This document shows positions 55,334 through 64,000 of a stretch of 64,000 bases of DNA, one piece after another. Position numbers and translations under genes: made by a program. Source of the stretch: Cenarchaeum symbiont of Oopsacas minuta (GTDB lineage: Archaea > Thermoproteota > Nitrososphaeria > Nitrososphaerales > Nitrosopumilaceae); NCBI GenBank assembly GCA_029948415.1, contig JAJIZT010000001.1, forward strand, positions 552,480-616,479. Reading direction: 5' to 3'. Under the pieces are notes generated by a model. That model had not been told where the DNA came from and ran no database searches. It saw only the letters and a list, made by a program, of their open reading frames with translations. The stretch's first letter is position 1. Every line of letters begins with the position of its first letter.

Positions 55334-57373
55334 TTATAATACTAGAATCGCCACAAATGCAGAGACAAAGACAATTGCTACAGTATTTAGTAATTTTATA
55401 ACCGTGTTTAATGCCGGACCGGCGGTGTCTTTGTATGGATCTCCAATAATGTCGCCTACTATTGCAACCTTGTGCTCTTCTGAACCTTTTCTATTTTGCA
55501 TCTCTATGAGTTTTTTCGCATTATCCCATGCGCCACCTGTATTGGCAAGATGGTATGCAAGGAATATTCCAGATACGACAGAACCCATGAGCAATCCTGC
55601 TACTGCAGTAGGGCCTAGTACAACGCCTAATACAATCGGCGCCACAATTGCAATACTTGCAGACTTCCACAATTCTTTTAGTGATGCAACAGTTGCAATA
55701 TCCACACATCTTGCATAATCTGGTTTTGATTTACCTGTGAGTATCTCTGGGTCTTTTTTAAATTGTCTGCGCACCTCGTCCACCATCTTTGAAGCAGCGC
55801 GCGAGACTCCATCGATTAACTGTCCAGTAATTATGAATGGAATCAAGCCTCCAACTAGCAGACCGATGGTGACTGCTGGATTTGTAAGTGTATAATCTAA
55901 TTCTAGTACGCCATGGAATATCTCTGCTGCTTCAAACTGGAATGCTTGCATCATGGCAAGTGCTGCCAAACCTGCACTTGCTATCGCAAATCCCTTTGTG
56001 ACTGCCTTTGTGGTATTTCCAACAGCGTCTATCTCATCTGTAACTTTACGACTCTCCTCACCCATTCCTGTCATCTCGACTATGCCTCCAGCGTTATCAG
56101 CTATTGGTCCAAACGCGTCGATACTCAGTACGATTCCAGCTAAACTGAGCATTGCCATTGCAGTAAGCGATGTACCAAATATTCCATACAATGTTGCTTG
56201 TTCAGGATCCGGCGCAGCCGATGAGGCAAGTGCATATGATATCATTATTGCTGCCACAAGGGCAATCATGAATGGACCAGTTGACTGGAGTCCTTTGATT
56301 ATTCCCATCAGGGTAAGTGAAGCATATCCCCATTTTGCAGAATCGGATATCTCTTTGACCGGACCGTACTTGTAGTTTGTATATCTGTCAGTGATCTTTT
56401 GAATTACTGGAACTAGGATCACGCCTACGACAGTCGTTCCAAACAACGCAAGTGCTAGTGGTGAGTCTCCCATGAAGAGTTTTGTAAATACAAAGTTTAA
56501 TCCTATTGCAATTGCAGCCGAGATGTAAAATGATCTATTGAGTGGCTTCATAACATCTTTGATATTTTTAGATCCTATAGTTGCAGTGCCTATTATAGAT
56601 GCAATCATTCCAGATGATGCAATCAATATGGGGTATACTAGAATCTCTGGAACTGCAATCAATGCTGCTATGAGCAGTGAAGCGAGCATTGTCACAATAT
56701 ATGATTCGTACACATCAGAACCCATTCCAGCAGCATCTCCAACATTGTCTCCAACGTTGTCTGCGATGGTTGCTGGATTACGTGGATCATCTTCTGGTAT
56801 GTTTGCCTCTACCTTGCCAACAAGATCTGCACCCATGTCAGCTGCCTTTGTAAATATCCCTCCACCTATTCTTATGAACAATGCGATAAGACTTGCTCCA
56901 ATCCCGACTCCTGCTATTGTAATTGGATCTGGATATACATAATACAATAGTGCGATTGCAAGTAATGCCATTGCAGGAACTGCAAGTCCTACTGTGGCTC
57001 CGCCACGAAACGCTAGTACAAATGTTCTACCAAGTCCAGAGTCTGTCAGATTTGCAGAACGCACTGCAGCCTTTACTGTGATCTTTAGGGATATTATTCC
57101 AGCAACAGCAGATAGTGCAGCTCCTACTGCAAATGCAATTCCGTTAGAGATGCCGATAAAATAGCCTATTATTGCAGCCAAACTTATGGCTATGGGAATT
57201 ATGATCTTCATCTCGCGACGCAAAAACGCTGCTGCGCCAACACGTACAGCCTCTGAGATCTCTTGCATCGCTGCAGTTCCAGAATTTTGTCGCATAATCC
57301 ATGCTGAATAGACGCCAGCTATTACAAACGATGCTACACATGCCAAAATAGGCAGTGTTTGAATTATATCCAT
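55334..57373 (-). CDS. hppA: Membrane-bound proton-pumping pyrophosphatase, K+-independent type
   Basis: A 679-residue protein with about 15-16 membrane helices that couples pyrophosphate hydrolysis to proton export. The substrate-binding motifs are DLVGKVEANIPEDDPRNPATIADNVGDNVGD and the C-terminal DNAKKLIE...GDIIGDPYKDTAGPALN. The residue that sets cation need is Lys in GNTTKAVTKG, which marks the K+-independent class. The start at 57373 (MDIIQTLPILACV) is chosen; the frame is open further upstream but that part is not hydrophobic. It follows the SprT-like gene by 31 nt. Confidence 0.95.
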   Translation of the reverse strand: MDIIQTLPILACVASFVIAGVYSAWIMRQNSGTAAMQEISEAVRVGAAAFLRREMKIIIPIAISLAAIIGYFIGISNGIAFAVGAALSAVAGIISLKITVKAAVRSANLTDSGLGRTFVLAFRGGATVGLAVPAMALLAIALLYYVYPDPITIAGVGIGASLIALFIRIGGGIFTKAADMGADLVGKVEANIPEDDPRNPATIADNVGDNVGDAAGMGSDVYESYIVTMLASLLIAALIAVPEILVYPILIASSGMIASIIGTATIGSKNIKDVMKPLNRSFYISAAIAIGLNFVFTKLFMGDSPLALALFGTTVVGVILVPVIQKITDRYTNYKYGPVKEISDSAKWGYASLTLMGIIKGLQSTGPFMIALVAAIMISYALASSAAPDPEQATLYGIFGTSLTAMAMLSLAGIVLSIDAFGPIADNAGGIVEMTGMGEESRKVTDEIDAVGNTTKAVTKGFAIASAGLAALAMMQAFQFEAAEIFHGVLELDYTLTNPAVTIGLLVGGLIPFIITGQLIDGVSRAASKMVDEVRRQFKKDPEILTGKSKPDYARCVDIATVASLKELWKSASIAIVAPIVLGVVLGPTAVAGLLMGSVVSGIFLAYHLANTGGAWDNAKKLIEMQNRKGSEEHKVAIVGDIIGDPYKDTAGPALNTVIKLLNTVAIVFVSAFVAILVL

Positions 57374-57404
57374 CAACCCGCACGCCCAAAGCCTTGAATA
57401 TAAA

Positions 57405-57833
57405 TCAACAATGGGGTCTATGCTTTTGTTTTTTGTATGGTGGGAATCTGCTCCCTTTGAGACCACGTCTTACAAGCGAGTTAAACCGTCTACCATGACT
57501 CAGATATGGGAAGCGCATATGAACTAGTTCGTGTACAATGGTATTCTCTAATACCTTTTCATCAGGTATCTTTCTAACATTTATGAAGACAAGGTTGTGG
57601 CTTAGATATGATACCCCATAATATTTGTAAGCAGTGGTGCGTCTACCACTAGTTATCTCTACAGGCATCTCTAGCACCTCTTTTGTTGAGAGTACTATGT
57701 ATGGCTCTTGTATGGAGAATCGAGCTGAATATACGCCAACCTTTTCAAGTATCTGTAACCTCATATCGGGATCTAGTTTCACAATATGATATAACGATCT
57801 ATGTTTAATACCATACGCTACTTCATTTTCCAA
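57405..57833 (-). CDS. SprT-like zinc metallopeptidase
   Basis: A 142-residue protein with the zinc-site motif VHELVHMRFPYLSHGRRF, that is HExxH followed by a further His nine residues on, as in SprT/WLM-type proteases. The N-terminal part (RLQILEKVGVYSARFSIQE, KEVLEMPVEITSGRRTTAYKYYG) is the beta sheet before the active helix. Eukaryotic relatives act on DNA-protein crosslinks; the archaeal role is unknown. The C-terminus is strongly basic (FPPYKKQKHRPHC), which fits nucleic-acid contact. The next gene is hppA on the same strand. Confidence 0.8.
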   Translation of the reverse strand: MENEVAYGIKHRSLYHIVKLDPDMRLQILEKVGVYSARFSIQEPYIVLSTKEVLEMPVEITSGRRTTAYKYYGVSYLSHNLVFINVRKIPDEKVLENTIVHELVHMRFPYLSHGRRFNSLVRRGLKGSRFPPYKKQKHRPHC

Positions 57834-57881
57834 TTTTATTTAGATGTAAATGGGTCAGACATATTGGTTGTAAATCATAAA

Positions 57882-58415
57882 TCATACAGCCACCGGGTCA
57901 TCATACCCATCAATCATAGATTGAAGCATAGATTTAGCCTTATTCCTTGACCCTTCTTCAATACGTACAACCACAATGCCCTCATTTGGTTGTCCGTACA
58001 AAACTGCAAAACCATCTGCTGCATATGCACATACAGGCAATGCCAAAAGATCTTCTTCGCCATCTACTGATATTCTGATATGTTTATCTGGGATCTCTCC
58101 CATTGCATTATACACTGTATCAAATGCTTCATCTGTAATATGTCCTGGAGGATTTTTGCATTTTATTATTATACAGTCGTTACTTGGTTTTGGTAAATCT
58201 CGAGACAATCTTTTTTCAAAACCATCTACAATTTCAAGACATACACGCAAACCAAGTTTTGATGCACGCTCTGTCGTCGCATCACCTATGGTAATGTAAT
58301 TAGCATTAGATCCTGCATACTTTTTAATTTCTTTTATGGTTATGTCTGCATCTGGTATCAAAACTCCAATCGGTTTACTGAATTCATCTCTTTTAGAATC
58401 TGAGAGCCTTACCAT
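57882..58415 (-). CDS. GTP-dependent dephospho-CoA kinase (DUF359)
   Basis: A 177-residue protein of the archaeal DUF359 family, shown to be the GTP-dependent dephospho-CoA kinase that finishes CoA synthesis. Segments seen are SKPIGVLIPDAD, YITIGDATTERASKLGL, LEIVDGFEKR, CIIIKCKNPPGHITDEAF, ISVDGEEDLLALPVCAYAADG and VLYGQPNEGIVVVRI, in family order. The acidic Asp and Glu in GDATTE and DGEEDL are the catalytic ones in the family. It ends 48 nt before the SprT-like gene begins, on the same strand. Confidence 0.92.
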   Translation of the reverse strand: MVRLSDSKRDEFSKPIGVLIPDADITIKEIKKYAGSNANYITIGDATTERASKLGLRVCLEIVDGFEKRLSRDLPKPSNDCIIIKCKNPPGHITDEAFDTVYNAMGEIPDKHIRISVDGEEDLLALPVCAYAADGFAVLYGQPNEGIVVVRIEEGSRNKAKSMLQSMIDGYDDPVAV

Positions 58416-58437
58416 ACACTTTGCAACATGCGTTTGT

Positions 58438-59553
58438 TTATGCCTCGGGTTTAATTGGAGCCGTTTTTGACTCTACTTTTTTGGATTCTACTATTACATC
58501 CTGTAGTTTGGTTGCAAGTATGCTACATTGAGCTGCAATGTTTTTTGCTGCAGTCGTAAATGCCATAGAACTAGGAGATTTTGGATCCACAAGAAGAACA
58601 GGTTTACCTGCATCAGAACCTGACATTATCTCTGGTGTCAACGGTATCTGTCCAACAAACGGTAGATTATGTTTTTCACTTATTCTTTGTGCGCCACCCG
58701 ATCCAAATACGTCATGTTTTGTATTGCACTTTGTACACACAAAACCGCTCATATTTTCTACGATTCCAAGCATGGGTACGTTTAGTTTTTCAAACATTCC
58801 TATTGCCTTTACTGCAACGTTACTTGCAACTTTTTGAGGTGTTGTAACAACTAGTATGCCAGTTATCGGTATCGTTTGAGCAAGTGTAAGTGGTATGTCT
58901 CCTGTTCCTGGAGGCAAATCTACAAAAAGGTAATCAAGGTCACTCCAATTAGTATCTACTAAAAACTGTCGTAGTATTCCAGAAATTATCGGCCCGCGGT
59001 ATATGGCAGCTTGATGTTCTTGTTGTGCAAAAAATCCAAATGAGACAACGCGAAGTCCTTCGGCATTGACTGGTTGTAGTTTATTATCCTCCACTTGCAT
59101 AGAACCATCTTTCATTCCAAGCATCAGCGGTATGCTTGGTCCATAAATGTCAGCATCAAGCAATCCCACCTTTGCTCCAGTTTTAGATAATGCAAGTGCT
59201 AGATTTAGTGAGACTGTCGACTTTCCAACGCCACCTTTACCACTTGCTACCCCAATAATATTTTTTACAGTAGCCATGCTAGCATCATCTTCCAATGATC
59301 TACCTTCCATGACTTTGGCAGTAACATGTAGATCAAATTTTTGTATTTCTTTTATTTCGGATATGACACGGCGTACATCTTCTTCGATCTCGGCATTAAA
59401 TGGACATGCAGGTGTGGTAAGCTCTAAAGTGAATTTGAGATTACCCGAATCCATCTCCAAGTCTTTTATCATTCCCATGGATACAATATCTTTTTTTAGA
59501 TCCGGATCTATGACCGTAGCTAGTTTTTCAAGAATAGTGTCGATACCAACCAT
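58438..59553 (-). CDS. mrp: Mrp/NBP35-type iron-sulfur cluster carrier
   Basis: A 371-residue P-loop ATPase. An N-terminal DUF59 domain (about residues 1-90, with the CPFNAEIEEDVRR segment) precedes the MRP/ParA part: deviant Walker A SGKGGVGKSTVSLNLA, DADIYGPSIPLMLG, DLPPGTGDIPLTLAQ and the CTKC pair that holds the transferred cluster. It carries Fe-S clusters to apo-proteins. The start at 59553 (MVGIDTILEKLAT) is set by a GTATAAATA box 26 nt upstream. An IS5-like element has landed 81 bp above the start, just behind this promoter. Confidence 0.93.
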   Translation of the reverse strand: MVGIDTILEKLATVIDPDLKKDIVSMGMIKDLEMDSGNLKFTLELTTPACPFNAEIEEDVRRVISEIKEIQKFDLHVTAKVMEGRSLEDDASMATVKNIIGVASGKGGVGKSTVSLNLALALSKTGAKVGLLDADIYGPSIPLMLGMKDGSMQVEDNKLQPVNAEGLRVVSFGFFAQQEHQAAIYRGPIISGILRQFLVDTNWSDLDYLFVDLPPGTGDIPLTLAQTIPITGILVVTTPQKVASNVAVKAIGMFEKLNVPMLGIVENMSGFVCTKCNTKHDVFGSGGAQRISEKHNLPFVGQIPLTPEIMSGSDAGKPVLLVDPKSPSSMAFTTAAKNIAAQCSILATKLQDVIVESKKVESKTAPIKPEA

Positions 59554-59633
59554 ATACTGCATTAAATTATTAAGAATATTTATACGAATTGATATGATGG
59601 GCTCTATGAATAAGAGAATTCGCCAATAATTCC

Positions 59634-60877
59634 TACTTAGTTGCACAACTTTTGATCGCCTTAACTCATACCAGCAAAAATGTGTCACCAGAGTACAATA
59701 ATCCAATGAAAACAAACAATACGGTACAAAATAAGAACAATAGTCAGATAGATACGCGTTTTCTCATCAAGGTGTACTCAAACCAGCATCACAAAACATG
59801 TTGTAGACCCATACTTTTAATCGAAGCTCTTGCACAATGTGATCCCATTTTCTTGACATGACAGAATCCCCAAATACTCTCTTAAATGCAGAAAACACTA
59901 CCTCAATTATCCAACGTTGACCATATCTAACACGTTTTTTCCACTCTGCTTGGTTTTTTAACATTGCATCATTTGGAGTAAATGCAAGATGCTTTATTTC
60001 TTCAAGCTGCTCACGAACCGCATCGTTACGTGCATAACGACCAGCATGAAGTGCAGAATTTGATCGAACCTTTATCATAGGTTTAATGCCAAGCTTTTGG
60101 CAGCGGTTAAAATTGGCGTTTGTATCATACGCACCATCTCCATACAGTACGATATTGCGTTTATCCGCAGCTGTCGTGGATGCTATCTTGGATGCTGCCT
60201 TTAACAAGATAGAGAATTGCGAGCTGTCTGTTTTCTCCTCTGTGGTGACTGTAAAAGAGACAATTTTTCGAGTTTTAACATTTATGAGAAAGTGTATCTT
60301 GATAAATCCGCGCCGTATCTTCCATTTGTCACGTATCCATTCGCCACGCTCATTTGGTTTTATGCCACTACCATCAATTGCAAGATAGATATCTTTTAAC
60401 TGATCAGATGGACTTTCAGGTATCTTTATTTTTAGTGCATTTATTCTGCGGCATATTGTGGTATGATCTGGAGCATTTGAACCTAGAACATTCTGTACAA
60501 TTCCTTGACACGCTCTATATGAGATACTCGTGTATGTTTTGATTATTGCAAGATTCTCAAATAGTTTATCCGAATACACAAATCGCCTTCCATTCTTTCC
60601 TTTATTTTTAATCTTTACTTGTTTTTTCCAAGATTTGGATTTTTGAATGGTTAGATGCGTGCCCCATTTGACGTATTTGCTATCAGCCATGTATGCAGAA
60701 CCTCCTGATTGCACACATGTCATCTAAAATCCGTACAGTAAACAATACCATCGTATTCAAAGTGGATCATTCCTGATGTGGGTTATTTTCATCAATAACC
60801 CATAATCATGGGGTGATCTATTTGTTTAGGTTTGAATTCTGTCTATATGGTATTTAGGCAGGTTATGCAACTAAGTA
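59634..60877 (-). mobile_element. Complete IS5-like insertion sequence (ISH1-type)
   Basis: Terminal inverted repeats TACTTAGTTGCACAAC (59634-59649) and GTTATGCAACTAAGTA (60862-60877) match except for one base. The element is flanked on both sides by the direct repeat ATAATTCC (59626-59633 and 60878-60885), an exact 8-bp target duplication. It is 1,244 bp long and has one transposase gene on the minus strand. Eight-bp duplications occur in the ISH1 subgroup of IS5. A perfect 9-bp hairpin (TGGGTTATT-TTCATC-AATAACCCA, 60779-60802) lies upstream of the gene. All parts look intact, so it is probably recent. Confidence 0.88.
59767..60723 (-). CDS. IS5-like DDE transposase
   Basis: A 318-residue transposase. 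The DDE triad is visible as LAIDGSGIK (first Asp, about residue 119), VLYGDGAYDTNANF (second Asp) and RWIIEVVFSAFKRVFGD (Glu of the Y/W-x2-E-x6 K type motif). The N-terminal part carries basic DNA-binding sequence (KKQVKIKNKGKNGRRF) and a helix-turn-helix-like stretch (HTTICRRINALKI). The start at 60723 gives MTCVQSGGSAY; ATG 60690 (MADSKYVKWG) is an alternative. The reading frame is unbroken, so the protein may be active. Confidence 0.92.
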   Translation of the reverse strand: MTCVQSGGSAYMADSKYVKWGTHLTIQKSKSWKKQVKIKNKGKNGRRFVYSDKLFENLAIIKTYTSISYRACQGIVQNVLGSNAPDHTTICRRINALKIKIPESPSDQLKDIYLAIDGSGIKPNERGEWIRDKWKIRRGFIKIHFLINVKTRKIVSFTVTTEEKTDSSQFSILLKAASKIASTTAADKRNIVLYGDGAYDTNANFNRCQKLGIKPMIKVRSNSALHAGRYARNDAVREQLEEIKHLAFTPNDAMLKNQAEWKKRVRYGQRWIIEVVFSAFKRVFGDSVMSRKWDHIVQELRLKVWVYNMFCDAGLSTP

Positions 60878-61074
60878 ATAATTCCAACACATTTATCTGC
60901 AATCACATCCAAATTAGCGATATCAAAAGCACTCAAACCATCAAAATGCACAAATCTAGATTTTTGAGAATAGCAAAGGCTAGAGAGATGACTCCAACAT
61001 CTATTACATGAGTTGATATATTTTATTCATGGATAGATCTCCTACTCATATCTATTTTTATATATGCACAACAT

Positions 61075-64000
61075 ATGCATAAAAAAATGTACATTGCTGT
61101 AATACTGCTACTAGTACTTTTGTCACCGTTACCTTTTATTTCGCCTTTTGAATATAATGTACAATCTATACTAGCTCAAGAATTTTCGAGTCCTCCTCCC
61201 CAAAACAGTACCAATAAAAGTACAACTCAAATCATCACCACCATAGATGCAGATCCAATCACAGTCACAAGTCTAACCATTGCAAGCAATGGCAACGGCA
61301 ACATCCACGCAAGAGAAGGTCAAAATGTAACAGTAACATTGACCACAGATGGCACAGACCTTGGAAATGTCACAGGTGCCATACTCGGCAGAGCATTTAC
61401 AACAGTTGCAAATGCAAACGGCTTTGCTACATTTACCAATCTAGTTGAATCCGGTGACAATGGCAATGCCACATTCTCTATAACTGTGACAAACTCTAGC
61501 GGAAACCAAATTACCATAACACAAGATGATATTACTGATGACACCTTTGTCACAACAGATACGATAAATCCAGAGATAACACTCAATGGACTCAATAACA
61601 CAATTATAATATTAAACGCTCCATATGTAGATCCAGGTGCTATTGCAACAGATGCATCATACGGTACACGCATAGTCCAACCCAGTTCTGACCCAGTAGA
61701 CACAAACACACTAGGCACATATACTCTATCATACACGGCACCAGATGACCCAGCTGGCAATCCAGGTTCTACTATAACAAGAACTGTTAGCGTACAAGAT
61801 ATCCCACCGATCATATTATCTAATATCCAGTACGAACTTGGCGTATCTCCTGTAGCAAAAATAACCGATACAGAGCATCTAGTACTAGACGCTGCACGTA
61901 GCATCGCAATCACTCAAATAGACGGCAACACATACGCCCTAGTGGCAGCAAGTACTGATCATGGCATTCAAATAATAGACATAACAAACCCAGCAAGCCC
62001 ATCTCCGATAGCCAACGTAACTGATGGCACAACATATCCAGTACTATCTGGTGCACAAGGCATTACCACCATCCAAATAGACGGCTATACATACGCCCTA
62101 GTGGCAGCATTTAATGATGATGGCGTCCAAATAGTAAACATAACAAACCCAGCAGACCCATCCCCAATAGCTAGTATAACCGACGGCACAGACTATCCAA
62201 GACTAAACGGCGCATCTGGCATTACCGCCATCCAAATAGACGGCTATACATACGCCCTAGTGGCAGCAATTGTTGATAATGGCGTCCAAATAATAAACAT
62301 CAGCAACCCTGCATCCCCATCCCCAGTAGCTGACATAACCGACAGCACAGGAGGATATTCTGAACTACGTGGTGCACGCGATATTACAACCACCAAAATA
62401 GATGGATATGCATACGCCCTAGTGGCAGCAAATAATGATGATGGCGTCCAAATAATAAACATCAGCAACCCTGCATCCCCATCACCAACAGCTGCCATAG
62501 CCGACAACATAGGGGGGTATTCAAGACTAGATGAAGCACGTAGCATCACAACCACCAAAATAGATGGATCCACATATGCCCTAGTGGCAGCATATAGAGA
62601 TGATGGCGTCCAAATAATAGACATCAGCAACCCTGCATCCCCATCCCCAATAGCTAGTATAACCGACAGCACAGACTATCCAAGACTAAATGGCGCAGTC
62701 CACGTCACAACCACCCAAATAGACGGCTATACATACGCCCTAGTGGCATCACAGCTTGATAATGGCATCCAAATAATAAACATAACAAACCCAGCAGACC
62801 CATCCCCAGTAACTGCCATAACCGACAGCGCAGAGTATCCAGAACTATTAGGCGCATACAGCACCGCCACTACAAAGATAAATGACGTCACATATGCCCT
62901 AGCAACAGCAATTAGTGATGATGGAGTTCAAATAATAAAATTTGAAGTTGTCCCAATTGAAACAACACCCATATCGATCAAAAGTAGTCGTGGCAATACA
63001 TATGCAAATATAGGAGATACATTGACTATAGAATTAAGCATAAACGATACCATCGACTCGTATACGGCAAACATCATAAATATACAATCAACCCCGACTG
63101 TAACAACAAATAATGACAGTCTTGTTGTATCTGTAACGATTCCGTCTATTCAAATAGAAGAGCATGTAACATTTAGCATTACAGTTGCAAACTCGCTTGG
63201 TGCTTCACTTGTTATAACACAAGATGATCTATTATCAAACATATTTGTCGATACAGTATCTCCAAGAATATCGTTATTATTTTCTGCAAACTATACTATA
63301 CTACAAAACACCACAGACACAATCGTTCCAGGCGCAACTGCAACTGATGGTGATCCAAAATATTCGGGCACTTATTCTTCTATCCGAAACGGTACACTCG
63401 ATACTAGTATACTTGGCGCTGTTCTTATCTATACGTATACTGCAAGTACCGATAAGGCAGGTAATTTAGGTGAGAGTATAAACAGAACAGTCACCATTGT
63501 AGATGCAGAACCAATTACAGTTACAGGTCTAACTGTCTCAAGTACCAGCGTCAACAATTACGCTAGAGCAGGTCAAACAGTATCCATCACATTGACCACA
63601 GATGGCGCAGACCTTGGAAATGTCACAGGTCGTATACTCGACAGAGCATTTACAACAGTTTCAAATGCAGGCGGCTCTGCTACATTTACCAATCTAGTTG
63701 AATCTGGTGACAATGGCAATGCCACATTCTCTATAACTGTGACAAACTCTAGCGGAAACAAGATCACCGTAACACAAGATGACATTACTGATGATTCCTT
63801 TGTCACACTAGATACGATAAAACCAGTCATAACACTCAACGGTGTAAATAATACTATTGTAATACAAAATTCAACATATACAGACGCAGGAGCTAAAGCC
63901 ACTGATGCATCATACGGCACACAAACAATTACAGGTACTGGAACAGTAAACACAAACACACTAGGCACATATACTCTATCATACAAGGCACCAGATGACC
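61075..64000 (+). CDS. Giant exported protein with LVIVD repeats and Ig-like modules (3' end outside window)
   Basis: An open frame of over 975 codons runs past the window end. Residues 1-31 are a signal peptide (IAVILLLVLLSPLPF; cleavage near ILAQ-E). Residues about 57-180 form a first beta module (VTVTLTTDGTDLGNVTGAIL...NLVESGDNGNATFSITV), followed by a DUF5011-like Ig module (PEITLNGLNN...TLGTYTLSY). Residues about 270-620 are seven LVIVD-type repeats of 53-54 residues (IDGYTYALVAAFNDDGVQIV NITNPADPSP pattern), enough for one seven-bladed propeller. The first two modules then recur near residues 810-975, about 90 percent identical in DNA. It is likely a cell-surface or S-layer-associated protein. 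An alternative start is ATG 61087, 28 nt after the TATATA stretch. Confidence 0.88.
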   Translation, partial: MHKKMYIAVILLLVLLSPLPFISPFEYNVQSILAQEFSSPPPQNSTNKSTTQIITTIDADPITVTSLTIASNGNGNIHAREGQNVTVTLTTDGTDLGNVTGAILGRAFTTVANANGFATFTNLVESGDNGNATFSITVTNSSGNQITITQDDITDDTFVTTDTINPEITLNGLNNTIIILNAPYVDPGAIATDASYGTRIVQPSSDPVDTNTLGTYTLSYTAPDDPAGNPGSTITRTVSVQDIPPIILSNIQYELGVSPVAKITDTEHLVLDAARSIAITQIDGNTYALVAASTDHGIQIIDITNPASPSPIANVTDGTTYPVLSGAQGITTIQIDGYTYALVAAFNDDGVQIVNITNPADPSPIASITDGTDYPRLNGASGITAIQIDGYTYALVAAIVDNGVQIINISNPASPSPVADITDSTGGYSELRGARDITTTKIDGYAYALVAANNDDGVQIINISNPASPSPTAAIADNIGGYSRLDEARSITTTKIDGSTYALVAAYRDDGVQIIDISNPASPSPIASITDSTDYPRLNGAVHVTTTQIDGYTYALVASQLDNGIQIINITNPADPSPVTAITDSAEYPELLGAYSTATTKINDVTYALATAISDDGVQIIKFEVVPIETTPISIKSSRGNTYANIGDTLTIELSINDTIDSYTANIINIQSTPTVTTNNDSLVVSVTIPSIQIEEHVTFSITVANSLGASLVITQDDLLSNIFVDTVSPRISLLFSANYTILQNTTDTIVPGATATDGDPKYSGTYSSIRNGTLDTSILGAVLIYTYTASTDKAGNLGESINRTVTIVDAEPITVTGLTVSSTSVNNYARAGQTVSITLTTDGADLGNVTGRILDRAFTTVSNAGGSATFTNLVESGDNGNATFSITVTNSSGNKITVTQDDITDDSFVTLDTIKPVITLNGVNNTIVIQNSTYTDAGAKATDASYGTQTITGTGTVNTNTLGTYTLSYKAPDD

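Noticed and set aside
55260-55718. Plus-strand frame of 152 codons over the end of hppA
   Set aside because: It is antisense to a strongly conserved pyrophosphatase C-terminus.
61320-63986. Minus-strand frames opposite the giant surface-protein gene
   Set aside because: They recur with the repeat period and are mirror images of the plus-strand repeats; the plus frame is open throughout with a signal peptide.

Overview
The window is a piece of an archaeal chromosome from the Nitrososphaerota (Thaumarchaeota), most likely the group I.1a / Nitrosopumilales side. The 16S rRNA (9904-11375) reads like marine group I sequence. The 16S-23S spacer carries no tRNA and no 5S gene follows. The proteins are of thaumarchaeal type: a DnaJ-ferredoxin fusion, a PIN-PilT-KH ATPase, archaeal L18e/L13/S9, RNA polymerase subunit D and PurP. 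Base composition is AT-rich. Many start codons lie about 22-29 nt after a TATA-like box, which implies leaderless transcripts. Genes are packed tightly and convergent neighbours often overlap at their stops.

Layout. 1-1203: decayed IS66-like element. 1209-9659: housekeeping and conserved genes (DUF151, purP, LOG-like, 3-hydroxyacyl-CoA dehydrogenase, small zinc finger, HIT, DnaJ-Fer, cupin, TPR, class III aminotransferase). 9693-14560: rRNA operon with processing stems. 14713-17148: small sensor-like proteins, an AsnC-type domain and a thioredoxin-reductase-like flavoprotein. 17465-21687: membrane-anchored solute-binding proteins with a UspA protein; the last is a tandem double-domain protein broken by a frameshift. 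21802-27782: ilvB-ilvN-leuA-leuB against convergent aspS; leuA, leuB and aspS each carry one homopolymer-type frameshift. 27865-42388: ABC ATPase, VTT membrane protein, a fused uracil/alkyladenine DNA glycosylase, PINA-like ATPase, MntR-like regulator, DUF192, TauE/SafE exporter, double SDR protein, M3 peptidase, pyruvoyl arginine decarboxylase.

42413-45395 is accessory DNA: three 36-bp direct repeats, two identical 85-bp MITEs (one with an 8-bp target duplication), a compact cassette of unknown small genes headed by a YwgA/Panacea-like protein, and a second IS66-like relic whose ends match the MITEs. 45436-50892 holds fen, tRNA-Ser(CGA), inositol-phosphate synthase and the rpoD-rpl18e-rpl13-rps9 operon followed by a nucleotidyltransferase. 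50873-54654 is a four-gene operon with two different LeuCD isomerases, which complements the ilv-leu operon at 21.8-26.5 kb. 54747-59553 holds DUF2024, a membrane pyrophosphatase, a SprT-like protein, a GTP-dependent dephospho-CoA kinase and Mrp. A complete IS5-like element (59634-60877) precedes a giant exported protein (61075 to the window end) with seven LVIVD repeats and Ig-like modules.

The best candidates for something undescribed are the 42954-44389 cassette between mobile relics, the fused UDG-AAG glycosylase, the tandem solute-binding protein, the flavoprotein that has lost its NADPH motifs, and the LVIVD surface protein.
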